This document shows positions 7,678 through 12,495 of a stretch of DNA of 12,495 bases, piece after piece. Position numbers and translations under genes: made by a program. Each line of letters opens with the position of its first letter. Position 1 is the first letter of the stretch. The notes beneath the pieces are model-generated. The model was not told the DNA's origin. It did no database searches and was given only the letters and a program-made list of their open reading frames with translations. Origin of the DNA: Ruminococcus sp. UBA4240 (GTDB lineage: Bacteria; Bacillota; Clostridia; Oscillospirales; Ruminococcaceae). The stretch is from positions 1 to 12,495 of the forward strand of contig DGXE01000068.1 of the NCBI GenBank assembly GCA_002395525.1, read 5' to 3'.

Positions 7678-8291
7678 CCTATAATGTAGTGGTGGTGGAT
7701 GATCAGAATATCCCCCGCAAGCTGTTTGAGATGGTAGTCAACAGCAGCAGCAGGTACAGGCTGATGTACTCCCTTGACTCCGCAGCGGTGGCTCATGTCA
7801 TATGCGAACGCTTCGATGTGGATCTGGTCATCATGGATATAGTCATGGCGGACGGCTCCAACGGCCTTGATGCGGCAAAGCGCATAAAAAAACACTCCCC
7901 CGGCACCAAGATACTCATAGTTACCTCCATGGTAGAGGAAGGCTATCTCAAGCGGGCGAGGGATATAGGCATAGAGAGCTTCTGGTACAAGGAGACCACC
8001 GACAGCGAGCTCATAGAGATAATGGATCGAACTATGGCGGGTGAATCCGTGTTCCCTGAATCGCCCCCGGATGTGATGATAGGCAGGATACTTTCGAGGG
8101 AGCTGACTCCCGCAGAGACCGATGTGCTCAGGGAGATGACCACGGGCGCATCAAATCAGGAGATAGCCGATAATCTGGGTATCAGCATCGGCACGGTCAA
8201 GACCCATATCAGCAGGATCCTTTCAAAAACAGGCTGTCCAAACCGCACAGCACTTGCCATAGAGGCACGGATGCGCGGGTTGGGGTCGTAA
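7674..8291 (+). CDS. NarL/LuxR-family response regulator
   Basis: 205 residues; the ATG overlaps the kinase stop (ATGA) and GGGAGG lies 6 bases upstream at 7662-7667. The receiver domain (about 3-120) has the acidic pair D9/D10, phospho-acceptor D55 (VIMDIVMAD), T84 and K106, i.e. all residues needed for phosphorylation. A C-terminal LuxR-type helix-turn-helix (about 141-200) is clear: LTPAETDVLREMTTGASNQE with the recognition helix in ISIGTVKTHISRILSK. Phosphorylated forms of this family dimerise and bind DNA. The targets are not evident, but the operon promoter or the structured 8300-8700 region are candidates. AGG is the commonest arginine codon, unlike in the cassette downstream. Confidence 0.95.
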   Translation: MTYNVVVVDDQNIPRKLFEMVVNSSSRYRLMYSLDSAAVAHVICERFDVDLVIMDIVMADGSNGLDAAKRIKKHSPGTKILIVTSMVEEGYLKRARDIGIESFWYKETTDSELIEIMDRTMAGESVFPESPPDVMIGRILSRELTPAETDVLREMTTGASNQEIADNLGISIGTVKTHISRILSKTGCPNRTALAIEARMRGLGS

Positions 8292-8337
8292 AGCCGGAGC
8301 TTCCCGGGGATGTGCTGCACCTTTTTCGGGAAAGAAA

Positions 8338-8370
8338 ACGGCGGACAGCTTGACCGTTGCCGTCTATTTG
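8338..8370 (+). terminator. Possible weak terminator of the sensor operon
   Basis: ACGGC (8338-8342) pairs with GCCGT (8359-8363), with GG/CC just inside, followed by CTATTTGTT. The stem is short and the T-run interrupted. It is the best candidate in the 50 bases after the response regulator stop. Confidence 0.35.
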
Positions 8371-8766
8371 TTCGTGTTTTCAGCAGTATAATGCCTCGAA
8401 AAATGACAGTTGATGATGAGTGGAAAAAATGGGAGTTTCGGGCGCAGTCATACCCTGTGATAAAAGGAGCGAATCCGGGAAGAAAAGAGGCATTTTTTGC
8501 GCTGTACGCCGTTCAAAACAAGCGGGTAATGTATTACCCTACCCACATATCAAAAGCGGCTCAGAGCGCTTTTTTCGTTCGGTCTGCACCGAGGGGTGAA
8601 GGAGGGCGTTCACGCTATGGACACCCTCGTATGGGGGTAAAGGTTCGCTGCTTTATAAATTACTTTTGCTGTCCTTTTATGCAACAGTATTATCAAGCCT
8701 GTTTCTGCTTGGCTTTCCGGCAAAACATATATTCACCTTGATTTTTTAAACTTTTTATAAAAACTA
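8371..8766. other. Long gap with a terminator-like hairpin; possible small RNA
   Basis: A 143-codon open frame crosses this stretch (8310-8741), but it lacks a ribosome binding site, is Cys/Arg-rich and has no recognisable fold, so I do not call it. Instead there is RNA-like structure: a stem GGGTAA/TTACCC (8524-8529, 8534-8539), a terminator-like hairpin at 8552-8575, and a long-range complement CTTCCCGG (8300-8307) with CCGGGAAG (about 8477-8484). A TATAAT at 8387-8392 lacks a matching -35. No known RNA family is recognised. Confidence 0.4.
8552..8575 (+). terminator. Terminator-like hairpin in the gap
   Basis: AAAAGCG (8552-8558) pairs with CGCTTTT (8567-8573) around an 8-base loop, and the T-run reaches six Ts (8570-8575). 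It ends no annotated gene (261 bases after the response regulator stop), which suggests either a long 3' untranslated region or an unannotated small transcript. Confidence 0.6.
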
Positions 8767-8795
8767 TTGACAAATATATTCCTATATGGTATAAT
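8767..8795 (+). promoter_or_regulatory. Consensus promoter of the radical SAM cassette, with candidate MarR operator
   Basis: TTGACA (8767-8772), 17 bases, TATAAT (8790-8795), preceded by TGG for an extended -10: a near-ideal strong promoter and therefore one expected to be held down by a repressor. The spacer contains the dyad ATATA-TTCC-TATAT (8774-8787), placed where a bound MarR dimer would block RNA polymerase. The promoter is seen directly; the operator role is inference. Confidence 0.88.
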
Positions 8796-8841
8796 GTTGA
8801 TACGAATTAAATGCAGTTGTACTACGAAAGGAATTATGATT

Positions 8842-9345
8842 ATGAAAAAGATAACAATTGCAAATGCTCCGGTTTACACTTCACCCAATTCTATGACCTT
8901 GATTTGTACGGAAAAGCCTGACGGAACAACTAATCTCGCCACTCTCGCGTTCTGGACTTACGCTTCGACAAATCCGGGCAAAATAATGTTTGCGCTGAAT
9001 AAGGGCGCGTATAGCCTCAATCTCCTCGCCGAGAAAAAAGAGCTTGTTCTTGCGATACCCGGCACTGAAATTGCGGGAGCACTTATCGGCTGCGGAACCT
9101 GCTCCGGTAAGGATACTGACAAAATTGCCAAATGCGGGCTTACAATGCAGGATGTTGAAGGTACTTCAATAAAAGCGCCCATACCTTGCAGGCTGCTCAT
9201 ACACGCAATTGTTGCTCAGACATTTGATGCAGACGACCATATAGTGCATCTTTGTGATGTCAAAGGTGTGTTTGCTGACGAGACCGTTGACGCGGTTTAC
9301 GGTTGGAACGGCTACGCGGAGTTTGCAGCTGCACAGAAAAAGTAA
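8842..9345 (+). CDS. Flavin-reductase-like FMN-binding split-barrel protein
   Basis: 167 residues from the ATG at 8842, which is 9 bases after AAAGGA (8827-8832). A second ATG at 8836 is too close to that site. The sequence has the layout of the flavin reductase-like / pyridoxamine-phosphate-oxidase-like split barrel: TSPNSMTLICTEKPDGTTN at 13-31, LATLAFWTYASTNPGKIMF at 32-50 (flavin phosphate-binding strand region), then YSLNLLAEKKELVLAIPG. This fold binds FMN and usually moves electrons from NAD(P)H to flavin or to an acceptor. Cysteines cluster at GCGTCSG (83-89) and C98, which could bind metal or be redox active. It is first in the operon with the MarR regulator and the two radical SAM proteins. 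A part in supplying electrons to their iron-sulfur clusters is attractive but is inference only. Confidence 0.82.
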   Translation: MKKITIANAPVYTSPNSMTLICTEKPDGTTNLATLAFWTYASTNPGKIMFALNKGAYSLNLLAEKKELVLAIPGTEIAGALIGCGTCSGKDTDKIAKCGLTMQDVEGTSIKAPIPCRLLIHAIVAQTFDADDHIVHLCDVKGVFADETVDAVYGWNGYAEFAAAQKK

Positions 9346-9386
9346 AGGAGGAAAAGGCAGTCGTTCCCGCGGCTGCCTTGATCATT
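9346..9386 (+). promoter_or_regulatory. Structured leader between ribosome binding site and MarR start
   Basis: AAAGGAGG (9344-9351), partly inside the flavin reductase stop, is a strong ribosome binding site, yet no start codon lies at normal distance. An 8-bp stem follows (GGCAGTCG 9356-9363 with CGGCTGCC 9370-9377, one GT pair, loop TTCCCG), then TTGATCATT and ATG at 9387. Folding the stem would bring the site to about 13 bases from the ATG, or 4 from the TTG at 9378. This could tune translation of the regulator. No T-run, so it is not a terminator. Confidence 0.5.
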
Positions 9387-9821
9387 ATGAAAGAACAAGG
9401 TGGTTTTCTTATTTCACAGATAAAGCAGATCGGCGGCAGAATATTTGAACAGATACTTGCCAAAAAGAACATTGACGCTTTCAATGGCGCGCAAGGGCGT
9501 ATTCTTTATGTATTGTGGCAGGGTGACGGTATCCCGATAAATGAAATATCGCATCAGACCGGTCTTGCAGTCACATCTCTCACGAGCATGATCGACAGAA
9601 TGGAAGCTGCGGGACTTATCTATCGTGACCGCGGCGACAGCGACCGCAGAAAGATATTGATATACCTTACAGATAACGCCAAAACACTTGAAAAAGATTA
9701 TGATCAGGTGACAAAGGAAATAAGCGGCATATACTATAAGGATTTCACAAAAGACGAAGTAAAGCAGTTTGAGAGTTATCTGCATCGCATCCTTAAAAAT
9801 CTGGAGGAATATGAAAAATGA
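9387..9821 (+). CDS. MarR-family regulator of the radical SAM mobile pair system
   Basis: 144 residues from ATG 9387, the usual MarR length. The upstream in-frame codons overlap the flavin reductase gene and are not protein-like. A dimerisation helix (about 5-30: FLISQIKQIGGRIFEQIL) is followed by the winged helix: AQGRILYVLWQGDGIPINEI (35-54), recognition helix about 60-75 (LAVTSLTSMIDRMEAAGLI) and wing DRGDSDRRKILIYLT (81-95), then C-terminal dimer helices. MarR proteins are mostly repressors that release DNA on binding small phenolic or oxidising ligands. NCBI/TIGRFAMs defines a MarR subfamily tied to the 'radical SAM mobile pair' and this protein fits by context and by the AQGRILYVLWQ stretch. 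It overlaps the next gene by 4 bases (ATGA) and likely represses the promoter at 8767. No AGG arginine codons are present. Confidence 0.9.
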   Translation: MKEQGGFLISQIKQIGGRIFEQILAKKNIDAFNGAQGRILYVLWQGDGIPINEISHQTGLAVTSLTSMIDRMEAAGLIYRDRGDSDRRKILIYLTDNAKTLEKDYDQVTKEISGIYYKDFTKDEVKQFESYLHRILKNLEEYEK

Positions 9822-10507
9822 GCGTTTGCATAAAGTCTTTGATACAAAACCTTAATATCGTGATCGGCTGCACAATAGGCTGCTGCTATTGCTATGCGAG
9901 AAATAATGTAAAGCGCTTTCATACCATTGACGATTTTGAGAAGCCGGAGTTCTTTGAAAATAAACTTCGGATAATGGATAAACCCTGTCCGCATAATTTC
10001 CTGCTGACGGGTATGAGTGACCTTGCGGGCTGGAGTTCTGAGTGGCAGGAGCAGGTGTTTGAAATGATAAGCCGGAATCCACAGCATCAGTTTTTGTTTT
10101 TAACAAAGCGTCCCGATCTTCTCGATATAAAAACAGACCTTGAAAACGCTTGGTTCGGTGTCACTGTAACAAGAAAAGAGGAATTGTGGCGTATTGACGC
10201 ACTTCGGGAAAATGTAAAAGCAAAGCATTATCACGCTACCTTTGAGCCGCTTTTCAACGATCCGGAGCAGGTCAATCTCAGAGGCATTGACTGGATAGTA
10301 GTGGGTACTATGACCGGAGCGTGCTGCAAAAAGATACATACCGAACCGGAATGGGCAGTTTCTTTGACTGAGCAGGCTCATTCTCTCAGCATACCCGTCT
10401 TTATGAAGGAAGATCTTTCGCCGATAATGGGCGATATGAATATGGTGCAGGAATTACCCGAAGCTTTCGGCAGGGTACTGGAGGAACAGAGAAAATGGCA
10501 CAAATAA
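9818..10507 (+). CDS. Radical SAM mobile pair protein A (DUF5131-like)
   Basis: 229 residues; ATG overlaps the MarR stop and GGAGGA (9803-9808) lies 9 bases upstream. A CX3CX2C cluster motif is near the N-terminus: C18, C22, C25 in GCTIGCCYCYAR (C23 is extra). This is the signature that binds the [4Fe-4S] cluster which cleaves S-adenosylmethionine. Downstream blocks parallel the DUF5131/phage Gp37-type radical SAM-like family in order: FLFLTKRPDLL (about 92-102), AWFGVTVTRKEE (about 111-122), HATFEPLFNDPEQ, IDWIVVGTMTG and VFMKEDLSP. The protein is short for a full radical SAM barrel. Position between the MarR gene and a second radical SAM gene identifies it as member A of the mobile pair described in TIGRFAMs. 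The substrate is unknown. Stop overlaps the next gene by 13 bases. Confidence 0.88.
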   Translation: MSVCIKSLIQNLNIVIGCTIGCCYCYARNNVKRFHTIDDFEKPEFFENKLRIMDKPCPHNFLLTGMSDLAGWSSEWQEQVFEMISRNPQHQFLFLTKRPDLLDIKTDLENAWFGVTVTRKEELWRIDALRENVKAKHYHATFEPLFNDPEQVNLRGIDWIVVGTMTGACCKKIHTEPEWAVSLTEQAHSLSIPVFMKEDLSPIMGDMNMVQELPEAFGRVLEEQRKWHK

Positions 10508-11406
10508 CATCAGATAACATTATCATAGGAGACAGTGAGACAAAAAACATAATGACGAAATCAAACCTGCCTGTAGGCGGCTATTCGGTAAATCCGTATG
10601 TGGGCTGCACGCACGCCTGCAAGTATTGCTATGCCTCGTTTATGAAGCGTTTTACCGGACATACAGAAGAATGGGGAACCTTTCTCGATGTGAAGCATTG
10701 GGGGAAGATCAATAATCCGGCGAAGTATGCAGGTCAGCGTGTTGTTATCGGTTCCGTGACAGACGGTTACATTCCGCAGGAGGAACAATTTCGAAATACA
10801 CGGAAGTTGTTGGAACAGCTCATTGGTAGCGGTGCGGATATACTTATCTGTACAAAATCCGACCTTGTTGTAAGGGATATTGACTTGCTCAAAGAACTCG
10901 GACAAGTCACAGTCTCGTGGTCAATAAACACCCTTGACGAACAGTTCAGAAGCGATATGGACAATGCTGTCAGTATCGAACGGCGAATAGCTGCTATGAA
11001 AAAGGTCTATGATGCAGGTATCAGAACGGTATGCTTTGTATCGCCGGTGTTCCCCGGTATCACTGACTTTGAGAAGATCTTTGAGCGCGTAAGAGAACAA
11101 TGTGACCTGTTCTGGCTTGAAAATCTTAATTTGCGCGGTGGATTCAAGAAAACGATCATAGACTATATCGCTGAAAAACGCCCCGAGCTGATACCACTTT
11201 ATGAGCGGATCTACAATAAGCACGACCGCAGTTATTTTGAGGAGCTGGAGAAAAAGGCTGAACAAATGGCTGAAAAGTATGATTGTCAGTTTGTGGATAA
11301 CGAAATGCCGTATGGCAGAGTTCCAAAAGGTCACCCGGTAATTGTTGATTACTTTTATCACGAGGAAATACGCGGATCTGATAATACTGGCAAGCGTAAC
11401 AAGTAA
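10495..11406 (+). CDS. Radical SAM mobile pair protein B (SPL-like)
   Basis: 303 residues; ATG at 10495 lies inside the end of protein A, with GAGGAA at 10481-10486 as ribosome binding site. The motif VNPYVGCTHACKYCYASF holds the CX3CX2C cluster (C38, C42, C45) and matches the NPYxGCxHxCxYCYA signature of COG1533, the family of spore photoproduct lyase. Later blocks fit a radical SAM barrel: VVIGSVTDGYIPQEEQFRNT (about 83-102), ILICTKSDLVVRDIDLLKEL, VTVSWSINTLDEQFR and GIRTVCFVSPVFPGITDF. It lacks the N-terminal extension of true SplB and its substrate is unknown. Translational coupling with protein A implies equal amounts, probably a complex. The lysine/arginine-rich tail GSDNTGKRNK is variable. 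Transcription probably ends at the hairpin at 11432-11455. Confidence 0.9.
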   Translation: MAQITSDNIIIGDSETKNIMTKSNLPVGGYSVNPYVGCTHACKYCYASFMKRFTGHTEEWGTFLDVKHWGKINNPAKYAGQRVVIGSVTDGYIPQEEQFRNTRKLLEQLIGSGADILICTKSDLVVRDIDLLKELGQVTVSWSINTLDEQFRSDMDNAVSIERRIAAMKKVYDAGIRTVCFVSPVFPGITDFEKIFERVREQCDLFWLENLNLRGGFKKTIIDYIAEKRPELIPLYERIYNKHDRSYFEELEKKAEQMAEKYDCQFVDNEMPYGRVPKGHPVIVDYFYHEEIRGSDNTGKRNK

Positions 11407-11431
11407 GCTCGAAAATACATTTATAGAAAAT

Positions 11432-11455
11432 TCCCCTTAACTTGCGTCAAGGGGA
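11432..11455. terminator. Bidirectional terminator between rSAM B and the DUF6809-like gene
   Basis: TCCCCTT (11432-11438) pairs with AAGGGGA (11449-11455), loop 10 bases. The minus-strand side continues with ATTTTC, a usable T-run for the gene ending at 11472. The plus-strand side continues ATTGGGTTG, a poorer tail. It sits 25 bases after the protein B stop and 17 bases after the end of the converging gene. Confidence 0.65.
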
Positions 11456-11471
11456 TTGGGTTGAATTGAAT

Positions 11472-11741
11472 TTACTCGATAGGCTGTGACAGTTCCGCCG
11501 CGATCAGAGCACCGAGCCTGAATCCGCGCTCGAAGTCTGCTTCGCACTCCAACTGCGCTTCAATGTGGAGAACATCTGTGTAGGTATCAAGCAGCTCCTT
11601 GCAGTCGGGAAACTGTTCAAGCAGCTTGTTTTCAGTGGAACATATCAGCTCGCGGTTCTCAATGTATCGCTTGGTAGCGGGTGCAGGCTTTTCGCTGGGG
11701 TTGATCTCCCCGTAATAGAGCTGGTTAAGTATGTTGTTCAT
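11472..11741 (-). CDS. Small DUF6809-like protein
   Basis: 89 residues, ATG at 11739-11741 with GGAGG (11750-11754) 8 bases upstream. The N-terminus ILNQLYYGEINPSEKP and the C-terminal ADFERGFRLGALIAAEL match the pattern of small helical Clostridia proteins annotated as DUF6809, of about this length. No Cys motif beyond two scattered cysteines, no membrane segment and no known function. These genes are frequent in accessory regions, often next to phage or element genes. A plausible extended -10 (TGTTATACA on the minus strand, near 11770) precedes it without a good -35. It converges on the radical SAM cassette and shares its terminator. Confidence 0.85.
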   Translation of the reverse strand: MNNILNQLYYGEINPSEKPAPATKRYIENRELICSTENKLLEQFPDCKELLDTYTDVLHIEAQLECEADFERGFRLGALIAAELSQPIE

Positions 11742-11796
11742 CTGTTAATCCTCCAAAATATTATGTTGATTGTATAACAGACGTGCGCCTAATTTG

Positions 11797-11818
11797 GGTC
11801 GTTATTTGGTCGTTATTT
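11797..11818. repeat. Perfect 11-bp tandem duplication
   Basis: GGTCGTTATTT occurs twice in direct succession (11797-11807 and 11808-11818), upstream of the DUF6809-like gene and downstream of the truncated fragment. It lies in a region with no gene (11742-11878). It may be an operator-like direct repeat or a trace of the recombination that truncated the neighbour. Confidence 0.6.
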
Positions 11819-11878
11819 TTACAAAAGTTTGCTTCAAGTGACCGCAAGCTGCTAAATGTACGGTGCTGTGAAACCGCA

Positions 11879-12025
11879 TTATACCGCACTTTTCTTGAAA
11901 TTGCCAAAAGACGCAAAAAGCTCAAAAGTCAATTCAAACATAGTGCTTATTCCATGGTCATATGTATCCTTTTTCCTGATACTTGCCTGCATTATCTTGT
12001 TTAGTTCAGACCATTCCTTATTCAT
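11879..12025 (-). pseudogene. Truncated DinB-like protein fragment
   Basis: 48 codons, ATG at 12023-12025 with AGGTGAG just upstream, overlapping the end of the LysR-type gene by 8 bases. The start MNKEWSELNKIMQASIRKKD and GISTMFEL looks like the first helices of small DinB/DUF664-type proteins, which are normally about 150-200 residues. After about residue 35 the resemblance ends and the frame closes at TAA 11879-11881. The four-helix bundle cannot form from 48 residues, so it is most likely the stump of a gene cut by rearrangement; the 11-bp duplication lies 60 bases beyond. The tight overlap with the regulator gene shows the two were once an operon. Family call is from appearance only. Confidence 0.45.
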
Positions 12026-12495
12026 TTTTCTCACCTGAATTCTTTTTCACCGCATCAAGAAAACGCCTTACAGTCTTGCCGGGCTTTGGTGCATGCATAA
12101 GTCCGAACTGCATGGAGAAGTCCCAGTCCACAGGCAGTGTTTTCAGCAGAGGGTGGACATTCGACCAGTTGTCAATGCACATCAGCACATGATCGCTGTT
12201 CTCGCAGTCGTTGAACACCGAAAGATTCAGAAAATCAAAGGTGACGATGCTGATCTCGGGGTGTTGCTCGTTAAGCCATTTGCGGAGCCTGTCCGTTTCC
12301 TCGTTCCAGCCCTCACGGATAAGCATTATCGACCTGCCACGAAGATCCTCCACAGTAAGGCGTTCTTTTTTCGCAAGAGAGTCATACACCGATACCGCAC
12401 ACCTCACCGGCACGTTACGAACGAACTGTGCCGCACACTGCCAGTTTTTCAGCGCACGTTCATCATATACGCCGCACACGATGTCAATGTTCTTT
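12018..12495 (-). CDS. LysR-type regulator, C-terminal substrate-binding domain, partial
   Basis: The frame is open to the right edge and gives the last 158 residues; the N-terminal DNA-binding domain lies outside the window. The sequence NIDIVCGVYDERALKNWQ, then a conserved strand pattern PVRCAVSVYDSLAKKERLTV, DLRGRSIMLIREGW and VLMCIDNWSNVHPLLKTLPV, is typical of the periplasmic-binding-protein-like effector domain of LysR regulators (subdomain II followed by return to subdomain I). The ending with APKPGKTVRRFLDAVKK is the usual C-terminal helix. It probably controls genes outside the window, and formerly perhaps the DinB-like gene that overlaps its stop. Ligand unknown. Confidence 0.85.
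   Translation of the reverse strand, partial: KNIDIVCGVYDERALKNWQCAAQFVRNVPVRCAVSVYDSLAKKERLTVEDLRGRSIMLIREGWNEETDRLRKWLNEQHPEISIVTFDFLNLSVFNDCENSDHVLMCIDNWSNVHPLLKTLPVDWDFSMQFGLMHAPKPGKTVRRFLDAVKKNSGEKNE

Noticed and set aside
8310..8741. 143-codon plus-strand open frame
   Set aside because: No ribosome binding site, Cys/Arg/aromatic-rich composition without a fold, and it runs through a terminator-like hairpin; better explained as non-coding.
10921..11361. 146-codon minus-strand open frame opposite radical SAM protein B
   Set aside because: Shadow of a well-supported coding frame; low-complexity hydrophobic translation and no ribosome binding site.
11783..12038. Plus-strand open frames of 73 and 60 codons
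   Set aside because: No ribosome binding site and composition not protein-like; the minus strand here has the better-supported truncated frame joined to the LysR gene.
1..12495. CRISPR array, insertion sequence ends or rRNA
   Set aside because: No regularly spaced repeats, no transposase with terminal inverted repeats and no rRNA-like sequence were seen on reading through.

Overview
The window looks like a chromosomal accessory stretch of a Gram-positive Clostridia member, most likely an Oscillospiraceae/Ruminococcus-type organism. The basis is strong AGGAGG-type ribosome binding sites, sigma-A promoters close to TTGACA-N17-TATAAT, Clostridia-typical families (zinc-ribbon/DUF6591-like protein, a small DUF6809-like protein, a DUF4368-type serine recombinase tail) and moderate GC. 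The genus is inferred from family resemblance, not from a marker gene.

Left part (1-3600): the last 41 codons of a large serine recombinase mark the edge of a mobile element, followed by about 100 bases with three small hairpins. Two minus-strand surface or secreted protein genes follow: a 339-residue zinc-ribbon protein with two membrane segments, and a 674-residue secreted von Willebrand factor A (YfbK-like) protein that ends in a clear terminator. A tRNA-Arg(ACG) gene with a perfect consensus promoter and its own terminator sits at 3604-3768.

Middle part (3769-8770): after a 250-base gap come two decayed minus-strand remnants, the second being the C-terminal part of a nucleotidyltransferase with frame changes. 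Then there is a tight three-gene plus-strand operon: a membrane sensor whose kinase region looks degenerate, a second membrane histidine kinase with a recognisable H-box and ATPase motifs, and a NarL/LuxR-type response regulator. The genes overlap by 4 bases at both junctions, so the operon probably acts as one signalling unit with two sensors. A roughly 475-base stretch with no convincing gene follows; it contains one good terminator-like hairpin and may hold a small RNA.

Right part (8767-12495): a consensus promoter drives four packed genes: a flavin-reductase-like FMN-binding protein, a MarR regulator, and two adjacent radical SAM proteins, each with CX3CX2C. The MarR-rSAM A-rSAM B arrangement matches what NCBI/TIGRFAMs names the 'radical SAM mobile pair' system, whose function is unknown. 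This is the most interesting object in the window. The first radical SAM protein resembles DUF5131/phage Gp37-type proteins and the second resembles the spore photoproduct lyase (SplB-like) family. Arginine codon use in this cassette differs from the upstream operon (AGG nearly absent), and it is flanked by gene debris, both consistent with horizontal movement. Converging on it from the right edge are a small DUF6809-like gene, an 11-bp tandem duplication, a 48-codon truncated DinB-like fragment, and the C-terminal effector domain of a LysR-type regulator that runs off the window.
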